Assembly (NCBI GenBank): GCA_030679035.1
Contig: JAUXTH010000211.1
Coordinates: 1 to 57,199, forward strand
Length of the DNA: 57,199 nt
Reading direction: 5' to 3'
Source: Methylobacter sp.
Lineage (GTDB): Bacteria > Pseudomonadota > Gammaproteobacteria > Methylococcales > Methylomonadaceae
This document shows positions 1-9,816 of this stretch, piece after piece (the first letter of the stretch is position 1; each line of letters starts with the position of its first letter). Position numbers and translations under genes: made by a program. Below the pieces are notes generated by a model. The model saw nothing but the letters and a program-made list of their open reading frames with translations. It was not told the origin of the DNA and ran no database searches.

Positions 1-28
1 TCCTTCACAACTGGCGTTATGACTCGTG

Positions 29-350
29 CGCGACTGAAGTCGCGGCTCCGTTTATGTTTTCCCCTGATTTTTAAAGCAGAACTTAAAATCACTAAGCAGA
101 AATTTGCACCATATCGCTTTATTTAAGCGCGATTGCCCTAGCGCCAACGCCAGGGCAATCGGGCTTAAAATAAGCTTGATTTTTATAATCATTGGCTGGT
201 TAATTGATTATAAATAGGGTGTTTCAACTTTTGTAATTTAAATGTATCCGCTTTAAATTTCAGAAAATTTGGAGCCGCGACTTTAGTCGCGTTGATGGTT
301 GTTATCGTTACTGTCTGTGTATGATGCCTCACGCGCGACTAAAGTCGCGC
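29..350. repeat. Array of REP-like palindromes (family A, GCGACT-N2-AGTCGC)
   Basis: Three copies of a near-identical palindrome lie at 29-44, 276-291 and 333-350, each reading CGCGACT-NN-AGTCGCG. They are flanked by GGAGC or GCTCC, so neighbouring copies are in opposite orientation. A separate long hairpin at about 122-169 has GATTGCCCT (131-139) paired with AGGGCAATC (152-160), extended by TTTAAGC/CTTAAA-type ends. Family A recurs at 44520-44535 and 44579-44592. No gene is visible in 1-393. The copies behave like REP/BIME elements; no RAYT transposase is seen in the window. Confidence 0.75.
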
Positions 351-393
351 TTCCATTTATAGTCTTCCGGCATTTTTAGGTGCGTTGCCCATC

Positions 394-2451
394 CTATTCG
401 ACTGTCGATTCCGTCTTTAATTCATCAAAAAAGCGTTTTTTTACTTTGGCAGGCCGTGCGCCTGTGATGATGACAACATGAAACGCCTTAAACTCAGTGC
501 TCTCCAGCTCTTGAGCAGTAATAAGCGGCTTTTTCCCAGGCATAAGAGGATGTTTTACATATCCGAGTTGATTGGACAAGTTTTTCGCCGCTTGTCCCTT
601 GGCATTGGAAAATGTCTTGATTTTGCACATTTCCATGATGGTGTTGATCGCTTTTCCATACCTATTATGCAGTGCGGTCGTAGATGAAGCGACCAGCCAA
701 AAGCGTAGCCCATAGTCATGGTCGGCCAATAGCGCCTGTTCCAGTGAATCAAGCGGCGGGAGTTGTAAAAAATCGTCAAAGACGAATAACAGCGGGCTTT
801 CCGGTTTTTCTGCCGGGTGCTCTGCCAAAAGGGCGAGTATATGCGCCCCGAAGAATACACGCATAATCGCGCCCTCTGTAGCCATTTTGTCAGGATCGGT
901 CACAAAAAAAACAGAGGCCGATCCGTTCAGCAACTCGGCAGGCGTCCAGTCTGTGCGACTTGTATTGGCTAGTAAGCGGGGATTATTCCAGCCCTTGAGG
1001 GCGGTTTTCAGCGATTCAGGCACTGTAGGAAAATGCCCTTTTGTATTGATAATGTTCAACACGTTTTTGGCATGCATGTCTAACGACCAAATTTCCTCTG
1101 ACTGGATGCAAGACCTCAAAATTCGCTGCAACTTTGCGAGTTCGAAGTTTACTGTGTCAATCAAGTCTTTTGGCGTAGCTTCCCGGTCATGGCTATCTGC
1201 GTCCAAAATACAATAACAGATAAGAATGGTCAGCAGTTCTTGGACTGGGTCACTCCAAAAAACGCGACTGCCGTCGCCGGTAGGCGCGAATACAGCCGCC
1301 AATTTTTCAGCATCCCCCCACATATCGATTGGAGAGCGGCGAACAACAGAGAGCGGGTTAAAGGCTGCCGCATCATCATCGCCGAAAGGATCGAAATACC
1401 AGACTTTTTGCCCCATCGCTTCCCGATAGCCGGCTGTTTGGGCGTAACGCGCTCCGGTAACATCCAAACACATCACCCCGCCGGTGTAGGTGGCAAGGTT
1501 CGGCAAAATAAGACTTTTAGTTTTCCCTGAACCGGTAGGGGCGACCGTCAAAATAGACATATCTCCCGAGTATTCCAATTCTTCACCGTTTTCCAGCGTG
1601 CCGAAGCGAATGCTGGAGCCCCAGGGCTGCTCGAATACAGGCTGCCCTTGCGGACTGGTCAGCCAAGCCTTTTGATAGATTGAGCCTTCGAAAATAGGCA
1701 AAAGATGCAGCCAACCCAGTGAAACGACACGGGTTTTAATTTGCCGCATTAATTCTGCGCATCTTTCTTGTTTTTGTTTGGCGGATGATGGGGTTTCGTC
1801 TGTCGGATCATTCGAATCGCTGCGGTTACATTCTTTAAGCTCCCAGTCCGTTTGTATTTTTAACAGCGTCTTTTCACACTCAACCAACCAATCCTCTGGA
1901 AAGGGTTTTGTTAAATAGAGTTTGTAATACATCGAAAAGCTAAATCTGACCGACGGGTCAAGGGCGATTTTATTCGTCTCTTTTTCGAAGTAAAAAGTGT
2001 GGTCGACTTCTTCCCACTCCCCTAGACTCGACAATTTATATCCTGTTCTTTTGTCAACGGTAACGCTTGCGGTAACATCAAACAAGGCGCCGCCGAACAT
2101 ATCATCGGCAAAGAACCGTTCCCAAAAAACCGGGTTGTTATCGTATAACACACAAGGATTATTAAGTTTTTCCGGTTCTTGCGGAGGTGCTGTTACTGTT
2201 TCTGGGGCGAGTTCGGCAGGTTCAAGCGCAATAGGATCAAAAACCACCGGAGGCTCAGGAACAGTAAGTTCAGGAGCCTCAGGAGTTAGATTTTTTAAAT
2301 AGGCTGGTGAGCTAGGGGGAGAGGGGGCCAGCCAATTCCAAGGACGTAAACACAACAACAAAAGACCACCAAAGAGCTGGTAGGGATAATTAATAATCCA
2401 TTTAAAGGCATTAAAAAGCGACTCCAGAACATCTATAAACCAAACGGACAA
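394..2451 (-). CDS. VirD4/TraG-like type IV coupling ATPase (orphan)
   Basis: A 685-residue protein resembling the conjugative coupling proteins that feed substrates to type IV secretion channels. The N-terminus (about residues 12-42) is a hydrophobic anchor followed by a proline-rich linker. The Walker A motif APTGSGKTKS lies near residue 306 and is followed by the family-typical LDVTGARYAQTAG stretch. A Walker B-like segment FVFDDFLQLPPLDSL has DDF where the family usually has DEF. The start codon is TTG (2451), with only weak ribosome-binding sequence. No other type IV secretion or relaxase gene is present in the window, so it is either a remnant of an integrated element or the coupling protein for genes beyond the left edge. 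A hairpin terminator lies only 20 bp upstream of the start. Confidence 0.8.
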   Translation of the reverse strand: MSVWFIDVLESLFNAFKWIINYPYQLFGGLLLLCLRPWNWLAPSPPSSPAYLKNLTPEAPELTVPEPPVVFDPIALEPAELAPETVTAPPQEPEKLNNPCVLYDNNPVFWERFFADDMFGGALFDVTASVTVDKRTGYKLSSLGEWEEVDHTFYFEKETNKIALDPSVRFSFSMYYKLYLTKPFPEDWLVECEKTLLKIQTDWELKECNRSDSNDPTDETPSSAKQKQERCAELMRQIKTRVVSLGWLHLLPIFEGSIYQKAWLTSPQGQPVFEQPWGSSIRFGTLENGEELEYSGDMSILTVAPTGSGKTKSLILPNLATYTGGVMCLDVTGARYAQTAGYREAMGQKVWYFDPFGDDDAAAFNPLSVVRRSPIDMWGDAEKLAAVFAPTGDGSRVFWSDPVQELLTILICYCILDADSHDREATPKDLIDTVNFELAKLQRILRSCIQSEEIWSLDMHAKNVLNIINTKGHFPTVPESLKTALKGWNNPRLLANTSRTDWTPAELLNGSASVFFVTDPDKMATEGAIMRVFFGAHILALLAEHPAEKPESPLLFVFDDFLQLPPLDSLEQALLADHDYGLRFWLVASSTTALHNRYGKAINTIMEMCKIKTFSNAKGQAAKNLSNQLGYVKHPLMPGKKPLITAQELESTEFKAFHVVIITGARPAKVKKRFFDELKTESTVE

Positions 2452-2470
2452 GCCTACCCCCGAAAAACAA

Positions 2471-2490
2471 AAAAGCCCTTTTGGGCTTTT
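2471..2490. terminator. Bidirectional hairpin terminator upstream of the coupling ATPase
   Basis: AAAAGCCC-TTTT-GGGCTTTT forms an 8-bp perfect stem with T-tracts on both strands. It lies 20 bp upstream of the minus-strand coupling ATPase start, too close for a promoter between them. It would therefore either insulate that gene or lie inside its leader. Confidence 0.7.
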
Positions 2491-2989
2491 TCATAGTTAT
2501 ATATAAATTGTGTTTATTATTTTATACCTACAAAACCTCACAAAATCAATAAAAATAGAGCGTTGGCAATTTATAGCAGGACAACTAGGCTGGGAAATTA
2601 GGAAGGCGAGGTCGGTTCTAATAATCCAAAAAAACCAGTTGTGTCTACAGGTCATCCATGACCTTACGCAATATCTGAATTCCACGCATTCCTGGATTGC
2701 GAGGACAATGTAGCGGTGTGGCTAAGTGGCGTCAGTGTGGTGTTTGATATTTCAGAATTTGGTGATAAAACGGCAGTTGGTCAACCAGAAATTTGCCGCC
2801 ATAGTGATACGCGGAAATGTCGGGCATAAACAGCATGCCCAACCCACAGCGCATTCCACTCGCCGTCTTAACGCTTTCCAGCAAATCAACACTATCCGAA
2901 GCCCTGTCTGTATGTGATAATAAATGATTTGATTTTGGCGATATTTCTTTCTAACCGACATAGCCGCAGGGCGTAAAGGGCACTACATA
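2491..2989. other. Intergenic region upstream of recA
   Basis: No convincing gene is visible in this 499-bp stretch. On the minus strand, about 2845-2735, one frame reads GGKFLVDQLPFYHQ, which is reminiscent of the HLPLYRQ segment of IS66-type transposases, so a short decayed insertion-sequence fragment is possible. No convincing LexA box was found before recA. The recA ribosome-binding sequence (AAGGG) is at about 2978. Confidence 0.4.
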
Positions 2990-4027
2990 ATGGATGAGAA
3001 CAAAAAGAAAGCGCTAGGCGCGGCGCTGATGCAGATAGAAAAGCAATTCGGCAAGGGTTCTGTGATGCGCATGGGCGATGTGGCCGCTTCACGCGACATC
3101 GATGTGGTTTCTACGGGTTCTTTAGGTTTGGATATTGCGCTGGGCTGCGGCGGTTTGCCTCGCGGTCGTGTTATTGAAATTTATGGCCCTGAATCATCCG
3201 GTAAAACAACTTTGACGCTGCAAGTGATTGCCGAAATGCAAAAGCTCGGCGGCACGGCGGCATTTGTCGATGCCGAACACGCGTTAGATCCGGGTTATGC
3301 CGAAAAAATCGGAGTTAATGTCGATGACTTGCTGGTTTCCCAGCCGGATACCGGCGAGCAGGCGTTGGAAATTACCGACATGCTGGTGCGTTCCGGTGCG
3401 GTTGATGTGGTCGTGATCGATTCGGTTGCCGCGTTGACGCCTAAAGCCGAGATTGAAGGCGATATGGGCGATTCCCATATGGGCTTGCAGGCGCGTTTGA
3501 TGTCTCAGGCTTTGCGGAAGTTGACCGGTAATATCAAGCGATCCAATACGCTGGTTATTTTTATTAACCAGATCAGAATGAAAATCGGCGTGATGTTCGG
3601 CAGTCCTGAAACTACTACCGGTGGCAATGCGCTTAAGTTTTACGCTTCGGTGCGATTGGACATTCGACGTATCGGTTCGATTAAAAAGGGCGAGGAAGTT
3701 ATCGGCAATGAAACTCGGGTAAAAGTCGTCAAAAATAAAGTCGCGCCGCCTTTTAGACAGGCCGAATTCGAGATTTTATATGGGGAAGGTATTTCCTTTC
3801 TGGGCGAGCTGGTTGACCTGGGTGTAAGTTACGGTTTTATTCAGAAAGCGGGCTCTTGGTACAGCTACGGCGATGAAAAGATCGGCCAAGGCAAGGATAA
3901 TGTAAAGGCCTTCTTAAAAGAGCATCCTGAAAAAGCCAAAGAAATTGAAGCGAAAATCAGAGCCGAGGCTTTCGGCAAGAAAGTCGCTCCTTTGATTGAA
4001 GCGCCTGTGGTTGATGAGGACGAGTAG
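2990..4027 (+). CDS. recA: Recombinase RecA
   Basis: A 345-residue RecA, the DNA strand-exchange ATPase that drives homologous recombination and SOS induction. Walker A GPESSGKT is at residues 66-73. The Walker B segment [10 protein letters not shown], the [17 protein letters not shown] loop and the L2-region [14 protein letters not shown] are all intact. The acidic C-terminus (VVDEDE) is normal for the family. The ATG follows an AAGGG ribosome-binding sequence. recX follows after 6 bp, an arrangement conserved in many proteobacteria, where RecX limits RecA filaments. Confidence 0.99.
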   Translation: MDENKKKALGAALMQIEKQFGKGSVMRMGDVAASRDIDVVSTGSLGLDIALGCGGLPRGRVIEIYGPESSGKTTLTLQVIAEMQKLGGTAAFVDAEHALDPGYAEKIGVNVDDLLVSQPDTGEQALEITDMLVRSGAVDVVVIDSVAALTPKAEIEGDMGDSHMGLQARLMSQALRKLTGNIKRSNTLVIFINQIRMKIGVMFGSPETTTGGNALKFYASVRLDIRRIGSIKKGEEVIGNETRVKVVKNKVAPPFRQAEFEILYGEGISFLGELVDLGVSYGFIQKAGSWYSYGDEKIGQGKDNVKAFLKEHPEKAKEIEAKIRAEAFGKKVAPLIEAPVVDEDE

Positions 4028-4033
4028 TCCGTT

Positions 4034-4504
4034 TTGATTGAAGAGCCTCAGGTTGCCAAGGAAATCCAGGAAATTTGCCTGAGGCTACTGGCACGAAGGG
4101 AACACAGTCAGCAGGAATTGCTGAACAAGTTGGCGTTAAGAGGTTTTGATAGGGATGATGCGCAGCCTGTCATTGACGAATTGGCCGAGCAAGGCTGGCA
4201 AGATGATTTAAGGTATGCAGAAAACTATGCCCGGTTCCGTATCCAGAAGGGCTACGGGCCGATTCGTGTGGGCTATGAGCTTAAACAAAACGGCATAGCG
4301 GTATTCGATCTTGAAGGCGTCGTGCAGGAAGAGGCCGGTAGCTGGATGGCGCTGCTGGAGCAGGTTTACAGTAAAAAATACACCGATGATGCAGTGTTGG
4401 CGCGTAATGAGTGGGCAAAACGCAGCCGTTTCTTGTTGCATCGCGGGTTTTCCGGCGCAATGATCAGTGCGTTATTTGATCAGTTGAATATTAGATTTCT
4501 CTAA
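4034..4504 (+). CDS. recX: Recombination regulator RecX
   Basis: A 156-residue protein of the RecX family, which caps and shortens RecA filaments. The sequence is helix-rich with the family's three-helix repeats: LRLLARREHSQQELLNKL near the N-terminus, then LAEQGWQDDLRYAENYARFR and GPIRVGYELKQNGI. It starts with TTG (4034), 6 bp after the recA stop, so it is probably translated from the recA message at lower yield. Length and position both fit recX. Confidence 0.95.
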   Translation: MIEEPQVAKEIQEICLRLLARREHSQQELLNKLALRGFDRDDAQPVIDELAEQGWQDDLRYAENYARFRIQKGYGPIRVGYELKQNGIAVFDLEGVVQEEAGSWMALLEQVYSKKYTDDAVLARNEWAKRSRFLLHRGFSGAMISALFDQLNIRFL

Positions 4505-4555
4505 GTTGTGGGTAAGCCTCGCGCAACCCGATTTTTTTAAAAGCATTTACTTATT

Positions 4556-7168
4556 ATGAAAAAGATGACTAGCGCCGAATTGCGCACCGCCTTTCTGGAA
4601 TTCTTTCGCGAACGAGGGCATTCCGTGCAGCCTTCAAGTTCGCTGATTCCGGGGGATGATCCGACCTTGTTGTTCACCAATGCCGGTATGGTGCAATTCA
4701 AGGATGTGTTTTTAGGCCGGGATCATCGCGATTATAACAGGGCCGCGACCAGTCAGCGCTGCGTCCGGGCGGGCGGCAAGCATAATGATCTGGAAAACGT
4801 CGGCTATACCGCTAGGCATCATACTTTTTTTGAAATGCTGGGTAATTTCAGTTTCGGCGATTATTTTAAAAAAGACGCAATCCATTTCGCTTGGGATTTT
4901 TTAACCAAGGAGTTGGAAATTCCCGCGGAAAAATTATGGATCACCGTTTTCGATGAAGATTCGGAAGCGGAAAAAATCTGGCTGGACGATGTCGGCGTTT
5001 CTCCTGTCCGGTTCTCAAGAATCGGCGCCAAAGATAATTTCTGGTCAATGGGCGATGTCGGGCCTTGCGGACCTTGCACCGAAATATTCTACGATCACGG
5101 CGCGGACATTGCCGGTGGACCGCCGGGATCGCCGGATGAAGACGGCGACCGCTATATCGAAATCTGGAATCTGGTGTTCATGCAATATGACCGTTCCGCC
5201 GACGGCTCGTTAACGCCGCTGCCGAAACCCTCGGTGGATACCGGCATGGGGCTGGAGCGCATTGCGGCGGTGTTGCAGGGTGTGCATAGCAATTACGAAA
5301 TCGATTTGTTCCAGAAACTGTTGAAAGCGGCGGCCGGGCTTGCCGGTATCAGCGATTTGACGCAAAGCTCGTTGCGTGTGATTGCCGACCACATTCGTTC
5401 TTGTGCATTCCTGGTGGCGGATGGCGTGATGCCGTCCAATGAAGGACGCGGTTATGTGGTGCGTCGCATCATCCGTCGCGCCATCCGGCACGGTTACCGT
5501 TTGGGCATCCGCGAGGTGTTCTTTTATAAACTGGTAGCGCCGCTGGCTGAGGAAATGGGCGAGGCTTTCCCTGAACTTAAAGCCGCCCAAGCTCAGGTTG
5601 AGCGGGTGCTGAAAAAAGAAGAAGAGCGTTTTGCCGAAACCCTGGAACAGGGCATGAAGATTCTGGAAGCCTGCGTCGCCAAGATGGAAGGCTCGGTTAT
5701 CCCCGGCGATACCGTATTCCAGCTTTATGATACCTATGGTTTTCCCGTCGACTTGACCGCCGATTTTGCCCGTGAACATCACCTGACCGTCGATCATGCC
5801 GGGTTTGAAACGGCGATGACGGCTCAGCGAGACAGGGCGAGGTCTGCGAGCAGTTTTGGCGCTGATTACGACCAGGATATAAAGCTTGATGTGCAAACCG
5901 AATTTACTGGCTACGAGCAGCTTGCCGATCAAGTGCATATTATCGGGCTGTTCAAAAAGGGCCAGCCGGTAACCAGTTTGCAGGATGGCGAAGAGGGCGT
6001 TGTTATTTTGGACAAGACGCCGTTCTATGCCGAGTCCGGCGGGCAGATCGGCGACTGCGGTAAAATCGAAGCGGATGGCGCGGTGTTTGAAGTCACCGAT
6101 ACCCAAAAACAGGGCGGAAACCTGTTCTTGCATAAAGGCAAATTGCTTACCGGAACTCTAACCAACGGCCAGTTGTGCGATGCCCGTGTCAGCGCGGCAT
6201 ATAGAAAGGCGACCGAGCTTAACCATTCGGCGACCCATTTGCTGCATGCCGCATTAAGGCAGGTTTTGGGCGATCATGTCGCTCAGAAAGGCTCACTGGT
6301 TAATCCTGAACGCTTGCGCTTCGACTTTTCCCACTTTGAGCCGGTCACGGCTTTTGAAATCAGCACCATTGAGCGGATCGTTAATGAGCAGGTTCGGGCT
6401 AATAATCCCGTTAGTGCGCAGGTCATGGCAAAAGATGACGCGGTTAAGGCTGGCGCGATGGCGTTGTTCGGCGAAAAATACGGTGATGAAGTTAGGGTGT
6501 TGAAAATCGGCGAATTTTCCACCGAGCTTTGCGGCGGTACCCATGTCGAGCGGGCAGGTGATATAGGCTGCTTTAAGATCATTAACGAAACCGGTGTCGC
6601 GGCGGGTGTTAGGCGTATCGAGGCGGTAACCGGCGGCGGTTGCTTTGATTTTATAGCCGGTCGCGACCATGCGCTAGCAAGCATTGCCGGATTGGTCAAA
6701 AGCGCGCCGGAAAAAGCGCCGGAAAAAGTCGAACAGCTGATCGAGAAAAACCGGTTGTTGGAAAAGCAGCTGGAACGCTTGAATGCGAAGCTTGCCAGTT
6801 CTGCGGGTAACGAGCTGGGCGCTCAGGCTGTCGATGTTGCTGGCATTAAAGTATTGGCGGTCAAGCTCGAAGGCGTCGATCCCAAATCCCTGAAAGACAT
6901 GGTCGATCAGTTAAAAAATAAATTAGGCAGCGCCGCGATCGTGTTGGCGGTCGTCGACGGCGACAAGGTCAGTCTGATTGCCGGCGTGACCAAAGACCAG
7001 ATGGGGCGGATAAAAGCCGGTGATCTGGTCAATTTTGTCGCCACTCAAGTCGGCGGAAAAGGTGGCGGCAGGCCCGATATGGCACAGGCTGGCGGCAACG
7101 ATCCGTCCGGATTGGCTGACGCATTGGCTCAGGTTCCGGCCTGGGTGAAAGCGCAACTTGGTGCTTAG
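4556..7168 (+). CDS. alaS: Alanyl-tRNA synthetase
   Basis: An 870-residue class II synthetase that charges tRNA-Ala. The N-terminal catalytic core carries [19 protein letters not shown] and the class II motif region [16 protein letters not shown]. The central editing domain carries HSATHLL (HxxxH) and CGGTH, the zinc-binding motifs that remove mischarged Ser and Gly. The glycine-rich C-Ala end ([15 protein letters not shown]) is complete. Length is typical (E. coli 876). It lies 51 bp after recX, as in related gammaproteobacteria. Confidence 0.99.
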   Translation: MKKMTSAELRTAFLEFFRERGHSVQPSSSLIPGDDPTLLFTNAGMVQFKDVFLGRDHRDYNRAATSQRCVRAGGKHNDLENVGYTARHHTFFEMLGNFSFGDYFKKDAIHFAWDFLTKELEIPAEKLWITVFDEDSEAEKIWLDDVGVSPVRFSRIGAKDNFWSMGDVGPCGPCTEIFYDHGADIAGGPPGSPDEDGDRYIEIWNLVFMQYDRSADGSLTPLPKPSVDTGMGLERIAAVLQGVHSNYEIDLFQKLLKAAAGLAGISDLTQSSLRVIADHIRSCAFLVADGVMPSNEGRGYVVRRIIRRAIRHGYRLGIREVFFYKLVAPLAEEMGEAFPELKAAQAQVERVLKKEEERFAETLEQGMKILEACVAKMEGSVIPGDTVFQLYDTYGFPVDLTADFAREHHLTVDHAGFETAMTAQRDRARSASSFGADYDQDIKLDVQTEFTGYEQLADQVHIIGLFKKGQPVTSLQDGEEGVVILDKTPFYAESGGQIGDCGKIEADGAVFEVTDTQKQGGNLFLHKGKLLTGTLTNGQLCDARVSAAYRKATELNHSATHLLHAALRQVLGDHVAQKGSLVNPERLRFDFSHFEPVTAFEISTIERIVNEQVRANNPVSAQVMAKDDAVKAGAMALFGEKYGDEVRVLKIGEFSTELCGGTHVERAGDIGCFKIINETGVAAGVRRIEAVTGGGCFDFIAGRDHALASIAGLVKSAPEKAPEKVEQLIEKNRLLEKQLERLNAKLASSAGNELGAQAVDVAGIKVLAVKLEGVDPKSLKDMVDQLKNKLGSAAIVLAVVDGDKVSLIAGVTKDQMGRIKAGDLVNFVATQVGGKGGGRPDMAQAGGNDPSGLADALAQVPAWVKAQLGA

Positions 7169-7231
7169 TTTAGGGTGATTTTAGGGTTCAAAAGTTGCAG
7201 CGATTTAGATTGATTTTAAGGGGTTTGCATT

Positions 7232-7492
7232 ATGATTCAAGACGATATTATTAACGAATTACAATATATTCCCGAAGCCAAACTGATAGAGCTGTACGAT
7301 CTTATTCATTATTTCCGGCTCGGGCTTGGTAGCGAAGTTGTAAAACAATCTTCTCAAGAAGAGGGTTTTGAAATAGATAAAACTATGTGTTTGAACACCT
7401 TGAAAAAAATAAAGCAGGGTGATTTTTCGGGATTTAGTGAAATCGATGATGTGGATGCGCATATCCAGAATCTAAGAAATGAGATTGGTTAA
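7232..7492 (+). CDS. Antitoxin of a RelE-type toxin-antitoxin pair
   Basis: An 86-residue acidic protein that overlaps the following toxin gene by 14 bp, the usual antitoxin-first order. The N-terminal segment INELQYIPEAKLIELYDLIHY resembles antitoxins that begin with a short helical DUF2281-like region. The C-terminal half (SGFSEIDDVDAHIQNLRNEI) is the likely disordered, toxin-wrapping tail. A ribosome-binding sequence (AAGGGG) precedes the ATG. Assignment rests on size, overlap and partner; the exact family is uncertain. Confidence 0.75.
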   Translation: MIQDDIINELQYIPEAKLIELYDLIHYFRLGLGSEVVKQSSQEEGFEIDKTMCLNTLKKIKQGDFSGFSEIDDVDAHIQNLRNEIG

Positions 7493-7748
7493 AGACGAAA
7501 ATTATCAGCGCAAAGAACGGAAGTTTTTTAAAAAACATTCTCAATTGGTTGATAAATATGCAGAGGTATTAGCTAAGCTCAAAACTAATCCGTTTGATCC
7601 GTCATTAAAAACACATAAGTTAAAGGGCGAGCTGAAAGAGTTTTATTCATGCAGCCTAACTCATGACTACCGGATTATTTGTATTTTTTTAATACAAGAT
7701 GAAACGATTGTCTTAGTCGATATAGGCAGTCATAACGAAGTTTATTAG
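7479..7748 (+). CDS. RelE/YafQ-like mRNA interferase toxin
   Basis: An 89-residue basic protein with the RelE/ParE superfamily layout: an N-terminal helical pair (YQRKERKFFKKHSQLVDKYA), the core strand motif HKLKGELKEFYSCSLTHDYRI, and a C-terminal DIGSHNEVY of the YafQ/RelE type. Such toxins cleave mRNA at the ribosome. It overlaps its antitoxin by 14 bp. The pair sits between alaS and lysC in an otherwise conserved housekeeping segment, which suggests acquisition by transfer. Confidence 0.85.
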   Translation: MRLVKDENYQRKERKFFKKHSQLVDKYAEVLAKLKTNPFDPSLKTHKLKGELKEFYSCSLTHDYRIICIFLIQDETIVLVDIGSHNEVY

Positions 7749-7775
7749 CTTCTGGCAATACCAAGGTTTTATTAA

Positions 7776-9002
7776 ATGGCATTATACGTATACAAATTTG
7801 GCGGCACCTCGGTAGGTACTGTCGAGCGCATTAAGGCGGTCGCCGAAAAGGTTAAACAAGCTCACGATCTGGGCGATCAAATTGTCGTTGTGGTTTCCGC
7901 GATGAGCGGTGAAACCAACCGCTTGGTTGCCTTAGCAAAAGACGTGCAGCAAAACCCCAATGAGCGGGAAATGGACGTGTTGCTGTCAACCGGCGAGCAG
8001 GTCACCGTTGCGTTGTTAAGCATGGCTTTGCATGAGCTGGGCTGCGATGCTTGTTCTTATACCGGCAGCCAGGTGAGAATCCTGACCGACAGCAGTCACA
8101 CCAAGGCGCGGATACGCAAGATAGACGACGCCCGTATTCGAGGTCATCTTAATGAAGGCAAGGTTGTGGTGGTCGCAGGTTTCCAAGGCGTGGACGAGCA
8201 CGGCAATATCACCACGCTGGGCCGCGGAGGGTCAGATACTACTGCGGTGGCGCTGGCGGCGGCGTTAAAAGCCGATGAATGTCATATTTATACCGATGTT
8301 GACGGCGTTTACACCACTGATCCCAGAGTGGAGCCGAAAGCCCGCAGGCTGGATAAAATCACTTTTGAGGAAATGCTGGAAATGGCCAGCCTGGGCTCGA
8401 AAGTATTGCAGATTAGATCGGTGGAATTTGCCGGCAAATATAACGTTGCGTTACGCGTATTATCATCATTTAAAGAAGGTAAGGGTACGCTCATTACCTA
8501 CGAGGAATCACAAGTGGAAAGTGCTTTAATTTCAGGAATCGCGTTTAATCGGGATGAGGCTAAATTAACCATCACCGGCGTGCCTGATTTGCCGGGCGTC
8601 GCATTTAGAATTCTGGGGCCGATTGCCGATGCCAACATCGAAATCGACATGATCATCCAGAATATCGCCGATGATGCGACCACCGATTTTACCTTTACCG
8701 TGCATCGCAATGATTATCCGCGGGCGAAAATCTTGCTGGATAAAACCTGTGCTGAGTTGGGGGCCAGAAACGTCACTGGCGACGACAGCATCGTCAAAGT
8801 ATCTATTGTCGGTGTAGGTATGCGTTCCCACGCAGGCATTGCCAGCACTATGTTTAAGGCGTTGGCTGATGAAGGTATCAATATCCGCATGATTTCAACA
8901 TCCGAGATCAAAATATCGGTTGTCGTCGATGAAAAATATCTAGAGCTGGCGGTCAGGGCGTTGCATGCTGCATTTAAATTAGATCAGGAAGTCGAATCTT
9001 AG
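7776..9002 (+). CDS. lysC: Aspartate kinase
   Basis: A 408-residue monofunctional aspartokinase that phosphorylates aspartate at the head of the lysine, threonine and methionine pathway. The N-terminus has the diagnostic KFGGTSVG motif, and GRGGSDTTAVALA lies in the kinase domain. Two ACT domains occupy roughly residues 265-408 (SGIAFNRDEAKLTITGVPDLPGVA and VKVSIVGVGMRSHAGIA), the usual sites for lysine/threonine feedback. No lysine riboswitch is seen upstream; the toxin gene ends 27 bp before it. Confidence 0.97.
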   Translation: MALYVYKFGGTSVGTVERIKAVAEKVKQAHDLGDQIVVVVSAMSGETNRLVALAKDVQQNPNEREMDVLLSTGEQVTVALLSMALHELGCDACSYTGSQVRILTDSSHTKARIRKIDDARIRGHLNEGKVVVVAGFQGVDEHGNITTLGRGGSDTTAVALAAALKADECHIYTDVDGVYTTDPRVEPKARRLDKITFEEMLEMASLGSKVLQIRSVEFAGKYNVALRVLSSFKEGKGTLITYEESQVESALISGIAFNRDEAKLTITGVPDLPGVAFRILGPIADANIEIDMIIQNIADDATTDFTFTVHRNDYPRAKILLDKTCAELGARNVTGDDSIVKVSIVGVGMRSHAGIASTMFKALADEGINIRMISTSEIKISVVVDEKYLELAVRALHAAFKLDQEVES

Positions 9003-9004
9003 AC

Positions 9005-9032
9005 TTTATTTGTAAGAAAAAGCTGCTATAAT
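9005..9032 (+). promoter_or_regulatory. Putative sigma-70 promoter of csrA
   Basis: A perfect -10 hexamer TATAAT (9027-9032) lies about 62 bp before csrA, with a weak -35-like TTTATT (9005-9010) 16 bp upstream. It falls just after the lysC stop, so csrA can be transcribed independently. Confidence 0.5.
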
Positions 9033-9094
9033 TGCCCGTCTTGGTTGGATGCTGTTTAAGAACAGTTCGTTTTTAACATATATAGGGAGTAGCC

Positions 9095-9295
9095 ATGCTT
9101 ATCTTGACTCGTCGGGTAGGGGAGACTTTGATGATCGGTGATGAAGTGACAGTCACTGTTCTTGGAGTCAAAGGAAATCAGGTTCGCATAGGTGTTAACG
9201 CACCCAAAGAAGTCTCTGTACATAGGGAAGAAATTTACGAAAGGATCAAAAAAGAACAGGGTGGGCCGTCAGGCTTGACTGGAACTGAAGAGTAA
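9095..9295 (+). CDS. csrA: Carbon storage regulator CsrA
   Basis: A 66-residue RNA-binding global regulator that blocks or stabilises target mRNAs at GGA motifs. The N-terminus [16 protein letters not shown], the core [20 protein letters not shown] and the RNA-contact segment [12 protein letters not shown] match CsrA almost residue for residue. A good ribosome-binding sequence (AGGGAG) precedes the ATG. The alaS-csrA-tRNA-Ser neighbourhood is conserved with enterics and pseudomonads. Confidence 0.98.
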   Translation: MLILTRRVGETLMIGDEVTVTVLGVKGNQVRIGVNAPKEVSVHREEIYERIKKEQGGPSGLTGTEE

Positions 9296-9501
9296 AGTAA
9301 TCGTAGCAGCGATTTTTACGAGTGCTTTTGGCATTCGGCAACTAATAGATGTGAGCTTGTTTTTAAGCGGGGTGGAAAGTAATTTAGCGATTGCACCTTA
9401 TCATCGTTAGGCAAAAGGATTTATGTTTGTTTTTTGGGAGGTTCCCTCTCAAAATTATCTCTAGGCACAAGGCTGTAGTCTAAAGGGATAGACCATAATT
9501 T

Positions 9502-9593
9502 GGAGAGTTGGCCGAGAGGCTGAAGGCGCTCCCCTGCTAAGGGAGTATGGGTTTTATCGCCCATCGAGGGTTCGAATCCCTCACTCTCCGCCA
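9502..9593 (+). tRNA. tRNA-Ser(GCU)
   Basis: A 92-nt tRNA with acceptor stem GGAGAGT paired with ACTCTCC, a discriminator G and an encoded CCA. The anticodon loop CTGCTAA gives anticodon GCT, reading AGC and AGU. The long variable arm (TATGGGTTTTATCGCCCATC) is typical of class II serine tRNAs, and the T-loop GGTTCGAATCC is canonical. It follows csrA as in many gammaproteobacteria. Confidence 0.98.
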
Positions 9594-9816
9594 TTTATCT
9601 TTGTTTTTCAACAAGGTAATCTTTCAGAAATTCCTATCGTTTCCTCTGCCGTGTTTGTGTCTTAAGACTTGTTGGACGCTAACCAGGTATTGATTGCATT
9701 TGCTCTAGGTCTTGTTGTTTTGCAAAACCATCTTACGAGCCCAGATCAAAAAAATTGACTTGTCAGGTCGGATTTCCTACTGTTTGCCATCTAGTTGTCA
9801 TCGACAGGCGAGCGCC

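Noticed and set aside
2880-2990. LexA/SOS box before recA (ctgtatgtgataataaat)
   Set aside because: Only a half-site CTGT is present; the second half does not match CTGT-N8-ACAG or other known LexA operators.
5210-6133. A 307-codon minus-strand open frame inside alaS
   Set aside because: It is fully overlapped by alaS, which has complete motifs; the minus-strand product has no recognisable family pattern.
7169-7231. Lysine riboswitch before lysC
   Set aside because: The leader between alaS and the toxin-antitoxin pair, and the 27 bp before lysC, are too short and show no riboswitch core.
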